This document shows, piece by piece, positions 34,339-45,304 of a stretch of 64,000 nucleotides of DNA. Below the pieces are notes generated by a model that saw only the letters and a list, made by a program, of their open reading frames with translations, did not search any database and had not been told where the DNA came from. A program made the position numbers and the translations under genes. The DNA lies in contig NC_065874.1 of assembly GCF_933775445.1 (NCBI RefSeq), forward strand, positions 21,150,501 to 21,214,500. Direction: 5' to 3'. Each line of letters begins with the position of its first letter. The stretch's first letter is position 1. This stretch comes from Argentina anserina (Eukaryota; Streptophyta; Magnoliopsida; Rosales; Rosaceae).

Positions 34339-37300
34339 CTTATCTTCATAGAGGCTGCCTCGAGAATCAGATTATCCCTACGTCTTGAAACAGAGGTCAT
34401 CTCATAAACCTATACAAAGTAGCTTATGTATCACTCATCTCACTACTTCTAGTGCTCAGAGACTTCTAATGTTTTGCTTTCCTAACTTCATTCTCACCAT
34501 TGATTGATCATCTTCCGGATTGAAAACCTTTTAACATGCAAAAGCCTAGTGTTAGCTAATCACTAACCTAATACACATTAAAGCATTAAGAACATGAAAC
34601 TGTTGATCAAAGATGATAAAACGTATCCTCAAATTCATGTTGATACATATCTTAACTAACTCATCATCGAATCAACTTTACTACTTATCACTTAGCCCAA
34701 TGATCATGGCGTCAAGCAACTACAGGTTTGCTCTCAAGAAGTCATAGGCGTGCACTCCTAACTAACAACTTGACATCACAAATAGATTAAGCACAATTGG
34801 ACAATCATGCAAGAACATGGTGAAATCGCAAATTAGAAATCCTAAATTGTTAACATGCTTCATGGTATTTGGAAATTAATCATATAACATGTTTTCAATC
34901 TAAATAGCATACGAAAAATCCAAAGATCATTGATAAAAAAAAATTTTAATCCCAAATACTATAGAACAAAATACCAAAGGTGTTCATGGTACACTTTTAA
35001 AGAGATATTATGGAATTGGTGGAGATGGGAGATGGCTGCCTTGACTCTTCTTCTTTGCTTGGAAAAATCTAACTCTTTGAGAGAAAGGGGAGGATGATGG
35101 TTTATGTGTATTGAACTGTTGTGTGCATCAAAGAAGTGTTTCAAAACGTTGCATAGAGGCATCGATATATAGTGGCAAGGCAAGGACAGTAGGGTGGTCT
35201 CCAAGGAATTCTCAACCAATCAGTAAATAGGAAGAAAATCCAAAGAAATCAGAATTGTAATCTTCCTTGCGCGTCTGAATCTTGAACTCGGCCTTCTATC
35301 TGTCTTGATACGTTCTCATGTAATAAGGACTTCTCATTCTAAATATTATATCTTAAAATACCTTCCTTGTGCATATACAACTCGAAATACTCTCCCAACA
35401 TAATCTTCAAGCTTAACTTGATCGCAAAGTCGTTTCCATTTCTGATTTCTAAAATCGTAGGATCTGACTTCTAGGCAAAGATTACATCATAACTTCCTTT
35501 AAAAAATAGTTATTGATGTGGTTCCAACAGCATATGAAACTTGTAATAACCCGAATTTCATTATTCATTTCTTGTAATTTCATGGAGATTAATGAAATGA
35601 TATTTTGGTTATATCCATATTCTACGTCTTTTAAATAGCCTTCATTCGAAGTAGAAATCGGTTCGAGAACCATTAAGTTGTTTTTTTTCGATTTAATGCA
35701 GTTGACTCAAGAGTTGACTTTTAATTCGTCGCTCGTTTCAGGAAACTTCCTTCAGAAAAGTCTTAGAGGTCGTCCATACGAGTTTGTAAACACGTGGCAC
35801 GCTTTATTCAGAAGTCGTATGAGCAAGATTTTGTATAATGGGAAGAGAAAGAAATGAAAATCAGATATTTTCAGTCCCATCTCTTCTTATCCAACCCGAG
35901 CCATTCTTCTTTCATTTACTTGTTCATTGTTTGTTCTCTTCTTCTCCTCCCAAACTGACTCCTTCTCTTCCTCATTTCAGATTTTCTTCTTCTCCCTCAG
36001 TCTTCCACTTCCATCCTTGCAGCAACTGTCACTGGGCCTGTGGACATCACAGGACAGAGCAGTACCAAGCTGAGGTGGAGACAAGTCGTCGGAAGAGCTA
36101 TGCCACTGCCTTGGAGTTTCAGCAGATCATACAGCCAACTGGGTGGTGTTCCGAGTGAGCCTAAGGCTCGGGTACACTTGGAATCACCCTTGGCAGTCCC
36201 TGGAGCTGTGCCACTACCTGAAACTTAAGCTTGTTGTTACTCTTTCAAGGGGAAAGATACCAGCTGCAACTCCAACAGCTCCTTGCCCTTTTTGGGTAGT
36301 CACTGAGGTAAATACCTCCTCCATTTCTTTTATCAATGATTTAGATGTAGTGGTGATGTGGGACTGTGCTGGTTTTGTGTTTAAATAGTGAGAGTTAGAG
36401 TCATGTGGTGTTCTTACTAGTATTGGTGAATTATTTGAAGGTAAGAGGTATTGTTAGTTTTGGGGTCTTGGTTGTGAGAAGTGGAATGGTTTAAGGGAAT
36501 GCACAAAAGGTATTTGATGGAATTCCTGTGAGAGATTATGATAAGTGGAAGTAGTTAGGCCACTATTTTGGTGTTTTGGGTAGTGAAGGGGTTCTTTTGG
36601 AAAGCAAGGGAGGCTTGAGAGAGTAGGGGCTGTTTGAGAGTGCCATGGTATTGTTTGGGGAAGTTGTTTAGTTAAGTTGTGACATTTTGGAAAGGTTGGT
36701 TTTGGGAAGAAGAGGGTGAAGAGGGTGAAGAGGTTGGAGTGGATGCCACTAGTGTGTGGCATGGGTGACCTTAGTAATTTCAGCATTCTTGCTGAAATTA
36801 ATGAAGTGTTTATTATTTGGTTTGTTTTGGTTCCTTTTTACTAAGTGGAGCTTTGTTTAACTTAGGTACTTGAGTTGGAAACAAGTGTTCGACTTGTTGA
36901 GTTAGAAGTGGAAGCAAGCATTAAGGTGAGTAAACCTCACGTTTGGTCTAGTTACCTTGGCGGTAACTAGACGTGTGAACTTACATTTAATATATTTTCT
37001 TCTTGTTGTGTGATTGAATATAAATGTGTATATATTTGGTGATTTATATATGTATATCTAAATGGTAATATGATATGCATATATTTATCACTAAGTATAT
37101 AAAACTACTATATTTGTGAAATATATTGTGTATTTTTAGTTGGTTTTCATTGAACTATGGAGGATGGGACCGAGGGGGAATAAAATGTACCTCTCGGTAA
37201 ATTGGAGGTTTTTGGATGGAATATTTGTATAGTCGAAGTGCTTATATGTTGTGTGACCGGAATGGAAGAAAATGTACATTTTGGTATGATTATTGCGTGT

Positions 37301-38370
37301 GTAGCTTTGTGGGTTGTGGTGTTGACTTTGTGGCGGCCTTTTTAGGCAAAAGACTTGTGTGAGTTGTTATGCCTTAGTGGCGGCCAGTTTGGCGAAAGAA
37401 AATTAATACATATGATTTAGCCTTAGCGGCGGCCCAAGTGGCAAAATGTATTTCAATATTCTTCCTGTGTGGCGGCCTTAGTGGCGTAGGCATATGTCAT
37501 AACCACTCCTTGGCCGGTTGTGGGGATGATCATCTAGAGCTCTAGTATTACTGTCAATCTTCTGGGTGCGACTTGAGGGTCGCATTAACCCAGAATGTTC
37601 TGCATGTGTTGCGATGTGATTGTGAGTTGTGATTATGCTTGTGTGGCAATATGTGGCATTGGTTGCGAGTTGACGTTGTTAGTATGTGATGATAATGTTG
37701 TTTTATATATATTTCGGAGTTTAGAAATATGTTACATTGTCCTTTAGTATTTCTTTTAGTTTACTCATACCAGCTTTGTAGCTGCCTAGGTTTGTGTTAA
37801 CAATCCTGGTGTACCATTATTGGTGTAGGGGTAGTACTGCAGGTACTTCGTAGTAGTAGAGGAGGAAGGAGTGAGCAGTGTTCATTTTCCTATTTTGGTG
37901 AGGACTTGTGAGAGTTGACTACTGTACAACTTACAAGTGTATTTACGTTTTGTTACAGTTTGAAAACTAAGTGTTTTGTTAAACTTGGATAAGATATTCA
38001 GCTGCTGGAACGTAATTTTCATTTATTGAAGTTATATCAGAGTGCTAGCATCCACAAATTCGAAATTTTACTATTCTGAATTTATGGATGTTACAAAACT
38101 AGACTCTTAGAGCTTTCCATCCATAAATGGAAAAAAAATCTCGCTCACCGTGAGCTGTCTTGGGGAGTCCGTAGAAGTTGGATCACATGTACTGACAGAA
38201 TTCCTGATTCTTTTAGAATTTGACTTCTTGGCGGGCCAATTGATTATCCATCATAATTCATGAGCTTGAACAAGTTCCTAGTGTAGCAAGAATTCCTAGC
38301 ATCATAAGAAAACAACTCCTCATTCAACTCGAATTCATTACTTTTATTCATTTACCTTCTTTCTCCATCA
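34240..38370 (-). repeat. Athila-type LTR remnant, minus orientation, split by a solo LTR
   Basis: 35480-35541 joined to 38101-38220 aligns with the LTR at 20760-20890 (ATAACTT, ATAGATATTGAGGTG, AGCTTTCC, GAGCTGTC, AGTCCGT). The part from about 34240 has phrases similar to the 19.8-20.3 kb LTR region. Neither terminus is found, so the boundaries are approximate. Confidence 0.6.
35542..38095 (+). repeat. Solo LTR, plus orientation, target duplication AAACT
   Basis: It starts TGTAATAACCCG and ends GGATGTTACA; 2554 bp, flanked by AAACT at 35537-35541 and 38096-38100. It is of the same family as the solo LTR 23115-25033 but in the opposite direction. A TATA-like TATAATG lies at 35834-35840. A GTGGCGGCC phrase recurs about five times at 37330-37490. 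Confidence 0.94.
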
Positions 38371-38842
38371 TTGTGCATCCATGACACCTATAACAAAAAA
38401 CTAAGTAAATACTAATATAATTAAAAGAAAAACATAGCAAAAGTAGGGTAGGTTATTCTCTATTTTCATAGACAAATTTATGTTGATCAGTCACATTTTC
38501 CTCTTTTTGGCGTGTAATAGAATCTTCTTGGTTTATACCATTTTATCTAAGGAAGAAAATACCTTTGAGCTGTGACCATCCATGGGAATCGCTAGCAGAC
38601 TTACAATACTATTTTACCACGAGTCATTAACTAAAAATGGGTTAATTTAGTTTTAGATGTCTATGAAAAGTGTGGTAAATGGTAACAGAAACAGGTTGTC
38701 ATTGCCATCGTACAATAATACATCTAAATGTAGGGAATCAATTTAAATTTTGTCTTAAAATAGCGATGGGTACATAATGCCAAGATTTATGTCAATTCTT
38801 GATTCCGTTTGTTTATGGTAGTTTTTTCACCTCTCCTTCCAG
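38371..38842. other. Non-coding stretch before the NOI-like exons
   Basis: AT-rich, with no recognised repeat and no clear first exon. It could hold the 5' untranslated region or first intron of the NOI-like gene. Confidence 0.4.
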
Positions 38843-39590
38843 GATTACATGGGACGTCGGGAGGAGGTAAGCGTAATTATCTTCTTCTATTCTAGTTATC
38901 GATGTTCAAACGCATATTCCATTGCTTCACGGCCTTTACCTCGTTGTTGTTTTAGATTAATAAGGAGGCATCAGATTTGTCTCTTCATGAATATGCACCA
39001 TGTTATACCAGACGAGGATTAACGCAATTTATGAGTTTTTGTATTCAGTCTTCTTCGGCGTAGGTCTAGATGTATTTTCTTTTACAGGTTCAAATCAAGC
39101 AAGCTTGCTTTCCCCTTAATTATATTTGCGAATAATAAGGGTTGATTATGTTCATATTAATTTTGTAGGGAAATGGAAATGGTTGGAAGTCAGTACCTCA
39201 GTTTGGAGGATGGGAACAAAGCGCCACAGTAGAGCCTACCAGCTATACTATGGTGTTTAATAATGCTCGTGCTAATCGGAAGCAGAATAAGACTGACTTG
39301 ACGGAGTTTAAGCGCAATAGCCTTGGAAATGAACATGAACTGATGGCTACTCAAAGCCATCGTGATCGTCATCATCATTCTGATGATTCTGTTACGGTAA
39401 CGCTGCTCCATCTATATAGCAAACTTCTTTTTTCACATATAATGAATCTACATTTCTCATTAACCAAATATTAACTCCACTTAATTCTTTCTTTCTTTTT
39501 GTCTCTCTTTTCATGCAGAAGAAAAAGTCTTGGAATCCATTTCATTATATTTTGTCTCTCTTTTCATGCAGAGGAAAAGGACAATTCTAA
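38843..39590 (+). CDS. NOI/RIN4-like protein, 3' exons (5' end not found)
   Basis: Three exons join in frame: 38843-38866 (DYMGRREE), 39169-39396 and 39519-39590 (stop 39588-39590). All junctions use GT/AG and phase 0. The middle exon contains VPQFGGW, the core of the NOI domain (the site cut by the AvrRpt2 protease in RIN4 and its relatives), followed by YTMVFNNARANRK, the second conserved half. The rest is basic with a His-rich stretch. NOI/RIN4 proteins are small membrane-tethered regulators of plant immunity. The short first exon has an ATG at 38849-38851 that could be the start, but most likely an earlier exon is missing or lost to the insertions on the left. The C-terminal tail KKKSWNPF is short of the Cys-rich end common in the family. 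It may be a live gene or a fragment. Confidence 0.75.
39501..39571 (+). promoter_or_regulatory. Duplicated splice-acceptor segment in the NOI-like gene
   Basis: GTCTCTCTTTTCATGCAG occurs at 39501-39518 and again at 39554-39571, each followed by a similar purine run. Either AG could be used. The first gives a 23-residue tail with KKKSW; the second gives a 15-residue tail starting RKRT. Confidence 0.8.
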
Positions 39591-39599
39591 CTTATATAA

Positions 39600-40795
39600 A
39601 TTGTCGTATCAGGCCTTGATTTCCTGATAAATTTAGACATTTGTAACCTATTATTAACATGTAATCTCATAGATGAGACCTATTACGTACTCATTAATGA
39701 AAAAATAATCAAGAGGTTCTGTAAATTGTGTCCACTAGCTATGGTTCTTGACCTAATAAATGGACAAACTAAGTTACAAATGGCTAATTAATTTGATGTG
39801 GAAATGCACTATCGTATTTGAAGTTACGGAAAAAAGTTAGCAAAGTGCACGTTTCTTTTGTTACAGGGAAAATTTTGATAATGGTACATGAAATTAGTTA
39901 ATTAGGTCCAGTTTGAATTTTTGTACACCATGTTACAAAACACATACTTAAGTGCACTACATTCCATTAGCAACCTAACATATATGCACAGGGTTATGAC
40001 ACTGTTAATTTCAATGTAATTATTCATGTTTTAAAGGGTAAATTATTAATAGGAAGTACAACTTCCCTGCACCAATGCATATCTGAATGGAAGCACACTC
40101 ATGTTCAAACACATCAACAACACACTTACCACAGTCAATATCTCCCCCTCGTCATCCTAATCGTGATCCACATCGAGTCCTCTGGCACCATCGCCACGAA
40201 TCCACTATCTCAAAGGTGTCGTCCGCGTGCCCTTGCAAAAAATGCCCACCCATCTAGTCAAGTGAGACTGTAGCGTTGGCGACAATATTGTTGTCTAGGC
40301 AGATGCCGTTGAGCAGGGGCGGAAGTAAGTGGCGGGCTGGTAGGGCTATAGATCATCCAAAATTTTGGCTAAAATATCCCCAACTATATGTATATCATCT
40401 ATACCAGCCCTGCAGCCTAGATAAAAAAAAAAGTTATCCCTAACCTCAACTCTTATTCCGTCGACTTCCTCAGTTCCTCTCTTCTAGCTAATCTTCTTCG
40501 CTTGTTGATCCAAGGAAGACTAAGTAGCAAGGAGAGTGTCAAAAGACAAGACTGAAGCACTGAGCCCTTATTGATAGCTTCGACACTCTCCATAACTCCA
40601 AAGGTGAATTCAAAAGGCTTCAATCTTTTCCATTTCCTTGATTTGAGATTCGGATTTTCGATGTGGGTTTTGAATTTTGTCTGATGTGGGTAGTGGACAG
40701 TGGGTGTGTGAGTTTTAGGCTATTATCTAATTATTATCTTGATTCTCGAACAATTTCTCATAGCTCACCTTTGAGGAAGTTTGAAATCGAGTACC
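39600..40795. other. Non-coding sequence after the NOI-like exons
   Basis: No gene is seen. CAGGGGCGGAAGTAAG at 40313-40328 resembles the CAGGGGCGGA ends often found on plant DNA transposons, but no partner end or target duplication was found. Confidence 0.4.
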
Positions 40796-41719
40796 ACGCC
40801 ATGCTTGCCATGAGACGACCCGTCCCAAAAATTAACCTAATTATGCGTTAAAACTAAAATTAAAACCAGCAACCGAAATCTAATCTAATTTAATTATAGC
40901 TGCACCCAAACCTTGTTTGGGCTGCCTACGTACCCTCTACGAGGGATCAAGCCATTTGTAGTTCAAATTAGTAAGGTAAACACCATTTTGGTCGAGGAAA
41001 TAAACCGAGAATCTCATTCTCGACCAAGTCAACCACCAACACATCTAGTAAGTCTGATTAAATAATCCTTATATCCTAGGACGAAAACAAGATCAATCCA
41101 ACGGGTGGATTTTCACGATTTACAAACCCAATAACGTGTATTTTCAACAAATCCTAACGATCCTTAACTTCATCGATCCAATCTCACAATGTAATCACGA
41201 ATTCCCTACACCAAGAGGGTTATTTTGAACCCTACACTCGGCCGGATTCCGGATTCCGTTACCGGCGACCTCCAATCATCACCAAATTTCATCAACACAA
41301 TCTATACGACATTTCTAACAACTTTCTAGTTCACAACAAAGTCCAAATCCAAGCCTAAACAGTCCGATTAACGAAGAACACAAAATTGGCACTATTCACA
41401 AACCCTAGAATTGAAATTCGTCGATTCGAGTACTTACACTTCGATTCTGCTCAATTTCTTTGGAAAGGTTGTCGACGAGGCTGAGACAAGCAAAACTCCT
41501 CAAGAATTTCAGGCCATGGCGGCCGGAGGAGGGAGTTCCGACGAAAAACAGGTTCAGCGGTGGCGGGACTTTCGGGCGGCATTGCTCCTTCACGGCGGTG
41601 AGACAGGAACTGCCACAAACCCAGATTGATGGAGGGTTGAACTAGCTTTCGAACGGGACCGTGCGCCACCCTAGATCGGTCGGACGGCGGCGGAAATGAT
41701 AGAGGTAGGCGACGGGGTC
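40796..41719 (-). repeat. Truncated LTR copy with its flank
   Basis: This matches 43881-44813, including 15 bp of flank (ACGCCATGCTTGCCA) next to the LTR start at 40811. The match stops at GACGGGGTC (41719), where unrelated sequence (copy B) begins. The shared flank shows it derives from duplication of the other locus and not from a new insertion. Confidence 0.85.
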
Positions 41720-41723
41720 CAGT

Positions 41724-43310
41724 GGGGTATTACAATATCTTTGTCTTAGAGGAAGTTATGACAGAAACATTACTCGGAGGTCCAGTGGGCTCGGTAGAAA
41801 TATTTCAGCCATTAATTTGCTTTTGATACAAGGGTGGTGAGTGAAAGTTGGGGCCTTGTTTTTCTATATATAGAGGCACGAATCTACATTAGAATGATCA
41901 TCAACCTTGCGCCAAGTATAGCCAAAGCTCTGCCCAATCACATCCTCAAAGACCAATAACCCTAGAATCTGATTCAGTCATCCTCTATCATTGTTTTGAT
42001 TCACTCATCCATCCTTGAAGATTTCGTGTACCTTCTTGTGAAGATTTAGAGGAATAACTTAAAGTGTATACGATGAACTTCATGTTATGATGCCCTGAAG
42101 GTAATTAGTTGCTTGTTTCTTTGTTATATTCACTGATCATTCCCTTAGGTTGATATGTATGTCCAGACGCTTAGCATGACTATTCTAAGTTTCGGTTTGG
42201 ACTTGTGCTATGAACATGTTACTCGGCAATTCTTGTTAAGGTTAGTGTGTTAGATTTCTTGTAAGGGACAGAGCTAAACTTGAATGTGTTAAGTGTCAAT
42301 GTGAACATGATAACCTTGTTAGAAAGACCTACAGCTTGAATATGATTGAGATTGGAATTCGTTGCTTCTGCTCATATATGATTTGTTTGGTGATTGCTTG
42401 TGTGTTGGTTGGTTGATCAGATTTATATAGTAGCTTAGGTTTTTATATTTCTGTTCATATCTGAAATCGAAACTTTCAAACCTTTCGTGAATTCGTGATT
42501 AAATGTTTGTGATTCAGTCCCTGGTTGGATTCCTGGTTTGTAACGATACTCTCTTGCTTTATACTACTAACGATGCTTACATGGTTAATATTAATGTCGA
42601 GTAATCGAATTGATCAATGTTCTATTTGTTACCGAATAATTTTATGACATACATTCCCCTGGCTAACTTTGACATTTATTATAAATAGTGAAAACAATGG
42701 TGAAGACTCCACCCTTATTACAAATATGAAATAATTCAGTTTGATCCCACACGATGAGCGTGAATCTTATTTGAGGGAGTGGAAAGTGAAAATTTATTTT
42801 TTGTGGGTTTGCACTACTTCATATGATTAGTGCAACCTCCAAAAATAAAAGATAGATGAGACAGCTTCATACATTTTATGTTGCCTTTAATTTCAGTCAC
42901 TGATCAACCATTTATCACAGGCATAGATTGGCATATAAGAAAGTCAATTTACAAACCTCATCAATTGTAGCAAGAATAAATGTGGTATCATTGTTAACTG
43001 GGGATTGGGGTACTAGTCATATGAAGCTAACAACTAACAAAATTACACATATTTACCAATTTACAATTTTGCAAAGTAGAATGGATTTATATAGAATTGA
43101 CATCAATAACTCAAACAAACAACGTAACAACTAATGATAAATGAATGGAAGATGTAGAGATATAATTAACTACACATTAACACATAATTAACACTTCGGA
43201 TATCTAAAATTCAATCATATCATATAAGCAACCAACCAAGAACATAGTTCATCTCATAATCCTAATTGAGAACATAGTAACATATCTCACATATAATCTA
43301 TTGTTGCCCC
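41724..43310 (+). repeat. Duplicated block, copy B
   Basis: Near-identical to 32755-34338. Its left edge is inside the last 11 bp of an LTR (GGGGTATTACA). Its right edge is GTTGCCCC, where the partner at 43311 also carries CCCCTAA in its homologue, suggesting microhomology at the join. Confidence 0.9.
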
Positions 43311-43895
43311 TAATTAAAAGGACACCCGTCCATGCAAATCATGACCTCTCAGGTCATACCTGGATCCATAAGAGGTCCCACCACCCTACGATCCAGTGAA
43401 AAGGTGTCACCATATACAAATACGGTAATATGTATCGAAATATGTACCACCTCCATTTCCCCACACCATAGATAGGCTAAAACTCGAAATACCTCTCGAG
43501 TCAATGCGAACATTTTCTCCTAAGAGTTCTCAGCTCAAAATTCAATTTCAAAAAATTAACGTCGTCCCATCGATCCATTGGTGAAGTATAACATTCAACC
43601 AATATGACCACTGTCAAAAACAGATTTACTAAAATAGCCTACATCTATGTCGAGTCGTGCGGGGGCTACTATCAAAAGAGGCATACCGAAATTTCGGCAT
43701 AGTCTCCCATGAAAATAACGTGCCGCACATGCACAAAACAACACTTCTAATAATCACAAAACCACCCCAACACCTGGAGCCATCTGCTCCTCTAATCAAA
43801 ACGGCCTCCACAACATTTAAACAAATTCAAACATCAACAATAAAAATTCTCAACCTATAACATTCATAAAGACGTCTGTGACGCCATGCTTGCCA
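43311..43895 (-). repeat. Rearranged fragment of the 48114-type element
   Basis: Reverse complement of parts of 51810-52190 (internal region) joined to parts like 50660-50840 / 53600-53800 (LTR end). The jump lies near 43670-43680. It is non-coding. Confidence 0.7.
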
Positions 43896-45147
43896 TGAGA
43901 CGACCCGTCCCAAAAATTAACCTAATTATGCGTTAAAACCAAAATTAAAACCAGCAACCGAAATCTAATCTAATTTAATTGTGGCTGCACCCAAACTTTG
44001 TTTGGGTTACCTACGTACCCTCTACGAGGAATCAAACCATTCGTAGTTCAACTTAGTAAGGTAAACACCATTTTGGTCGAGGAAATAAACCGAGAATCTC
44101 ATTCTCGACCAAGTCAACCACCAACACATCAAGTAAGTCTGATTAAATAATCCTTATATCCTAGGACGAAAACAGGATCAATCCAACGGGTGGATTTTCA
44201 CGATTTACAAACCCAATAACGTATATTTTCAACATATCCTAACGATCCCTAACTTCATCGATCCAATTTCACAATGTAATCACGAATTCCTTACACCAAG
44301 AGGGTTATTTTGAACCCTACACTCGGCCGGATTCCGGCGCCACGCGCCGCCGCTACTGGCGACCTCCAATAATCACCAAATTTCATCAACACAATCTATA
44401 TGACATTTGTAACAACTTTCTAGTTCCCAACAAAGTCGAAATCCAAGCCTAAACAGTCGGATTAACGAAGAACACAAAATCGGCACTATTCACAAACCTT
44501 AGAAATGAAATTCGTCGATTCGAGTACTTACACTTCGATTCGGCTCAATTTCTTTGGAGAGGTTGTCGATGAGGCTGAGACAAGCAAAACCCCTCAATAA
44601 TTTCAGGCCATGGCGGTCGGAGGAGGGAGTTCTGACGAAAAACAGGTTCGGCGGTGGCGGGACTTTCGGGCGGCATCGCTCCTTCACGGCGGCGAGACAA
44701 GAGATGCCACCAACCCATATTGATGGAGGGTTGAACTAGCTTTCGAACGGGACCGGTGCGCCACCCTAGATTGGTCGGACAGCGGCGAAAACGACGGAGG
44801 TAGGCGACGGGGTCGGGGGGGAGCTCGGGATGAATAGTACCCGCCCGATTTTTCAAATTTTTCAATTTTCTCCCTTTTCTTCAATTTAACCCCCTATTTA
44901 TACTAAATTCCAAAAATGCTCAAATATATTTTTGATTCATAACTTTCCCGTACGAACTCCGATTTAGGCGTGTCGCGTGTCCAGAAATTTGTATCGACGA
45001 GCTCTACGACTTTAGTGAAGGAAAGTTTCCCGAAACATTTACGCATCGAAAAGTCAACTTTTAGAGTCGTCACACGTAGTACGACTCTCGTTCCGAGTAA
45101 AAAATAAAACTATACGCAACGAATCGTAAAAGTTTCGGGTGGTAAGA
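43896..45147 (-). repeat. Solo LTR, minus orientation, target duplication TGCCA
   Basis: It starts TGAGACGACCCG and ends GGTAAGA; 1252 bp, flanked by TGCCA at 43891-43895 and 45148-45152. The terminal CA has become GA. It is related to the 5' part of the LTR at 48114-50932 but shorter, and lacks the hairpin arrays. Minus-strand TATAAATAG lies near 44894-44902, with a GC-rich leader next to it (44560-44840). Confidence 0.85.
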
Positions 45148-45304
45148 TGCCAAGGTTGAAGTTCATCTCTAGTCTGTTGCAATATGTTGCTGTGGAAGCA
45201 ACCCCATTGGTGGAAGCTGGCTGCTCCACTTTAGTTTTTATCAGAAACAAAAACTCATCCATCCATCCATCTTTGATGTTATTCATAGACACGCACATCA
45301 GGCC

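Noticed and set aside
35838..36388. Small spliced gene on the plus strand
   Set aside because: It lies just after the TATA-like box within the solo LTR 35542-38095, in the leader zone, with no known motif.
40313..40328. Complete DNA transposon starting CAGGGGCGG, paired with the end near 54497
   Set aside because: The two ends are 14 kb apart with independent insertions between and no matching target duplication.
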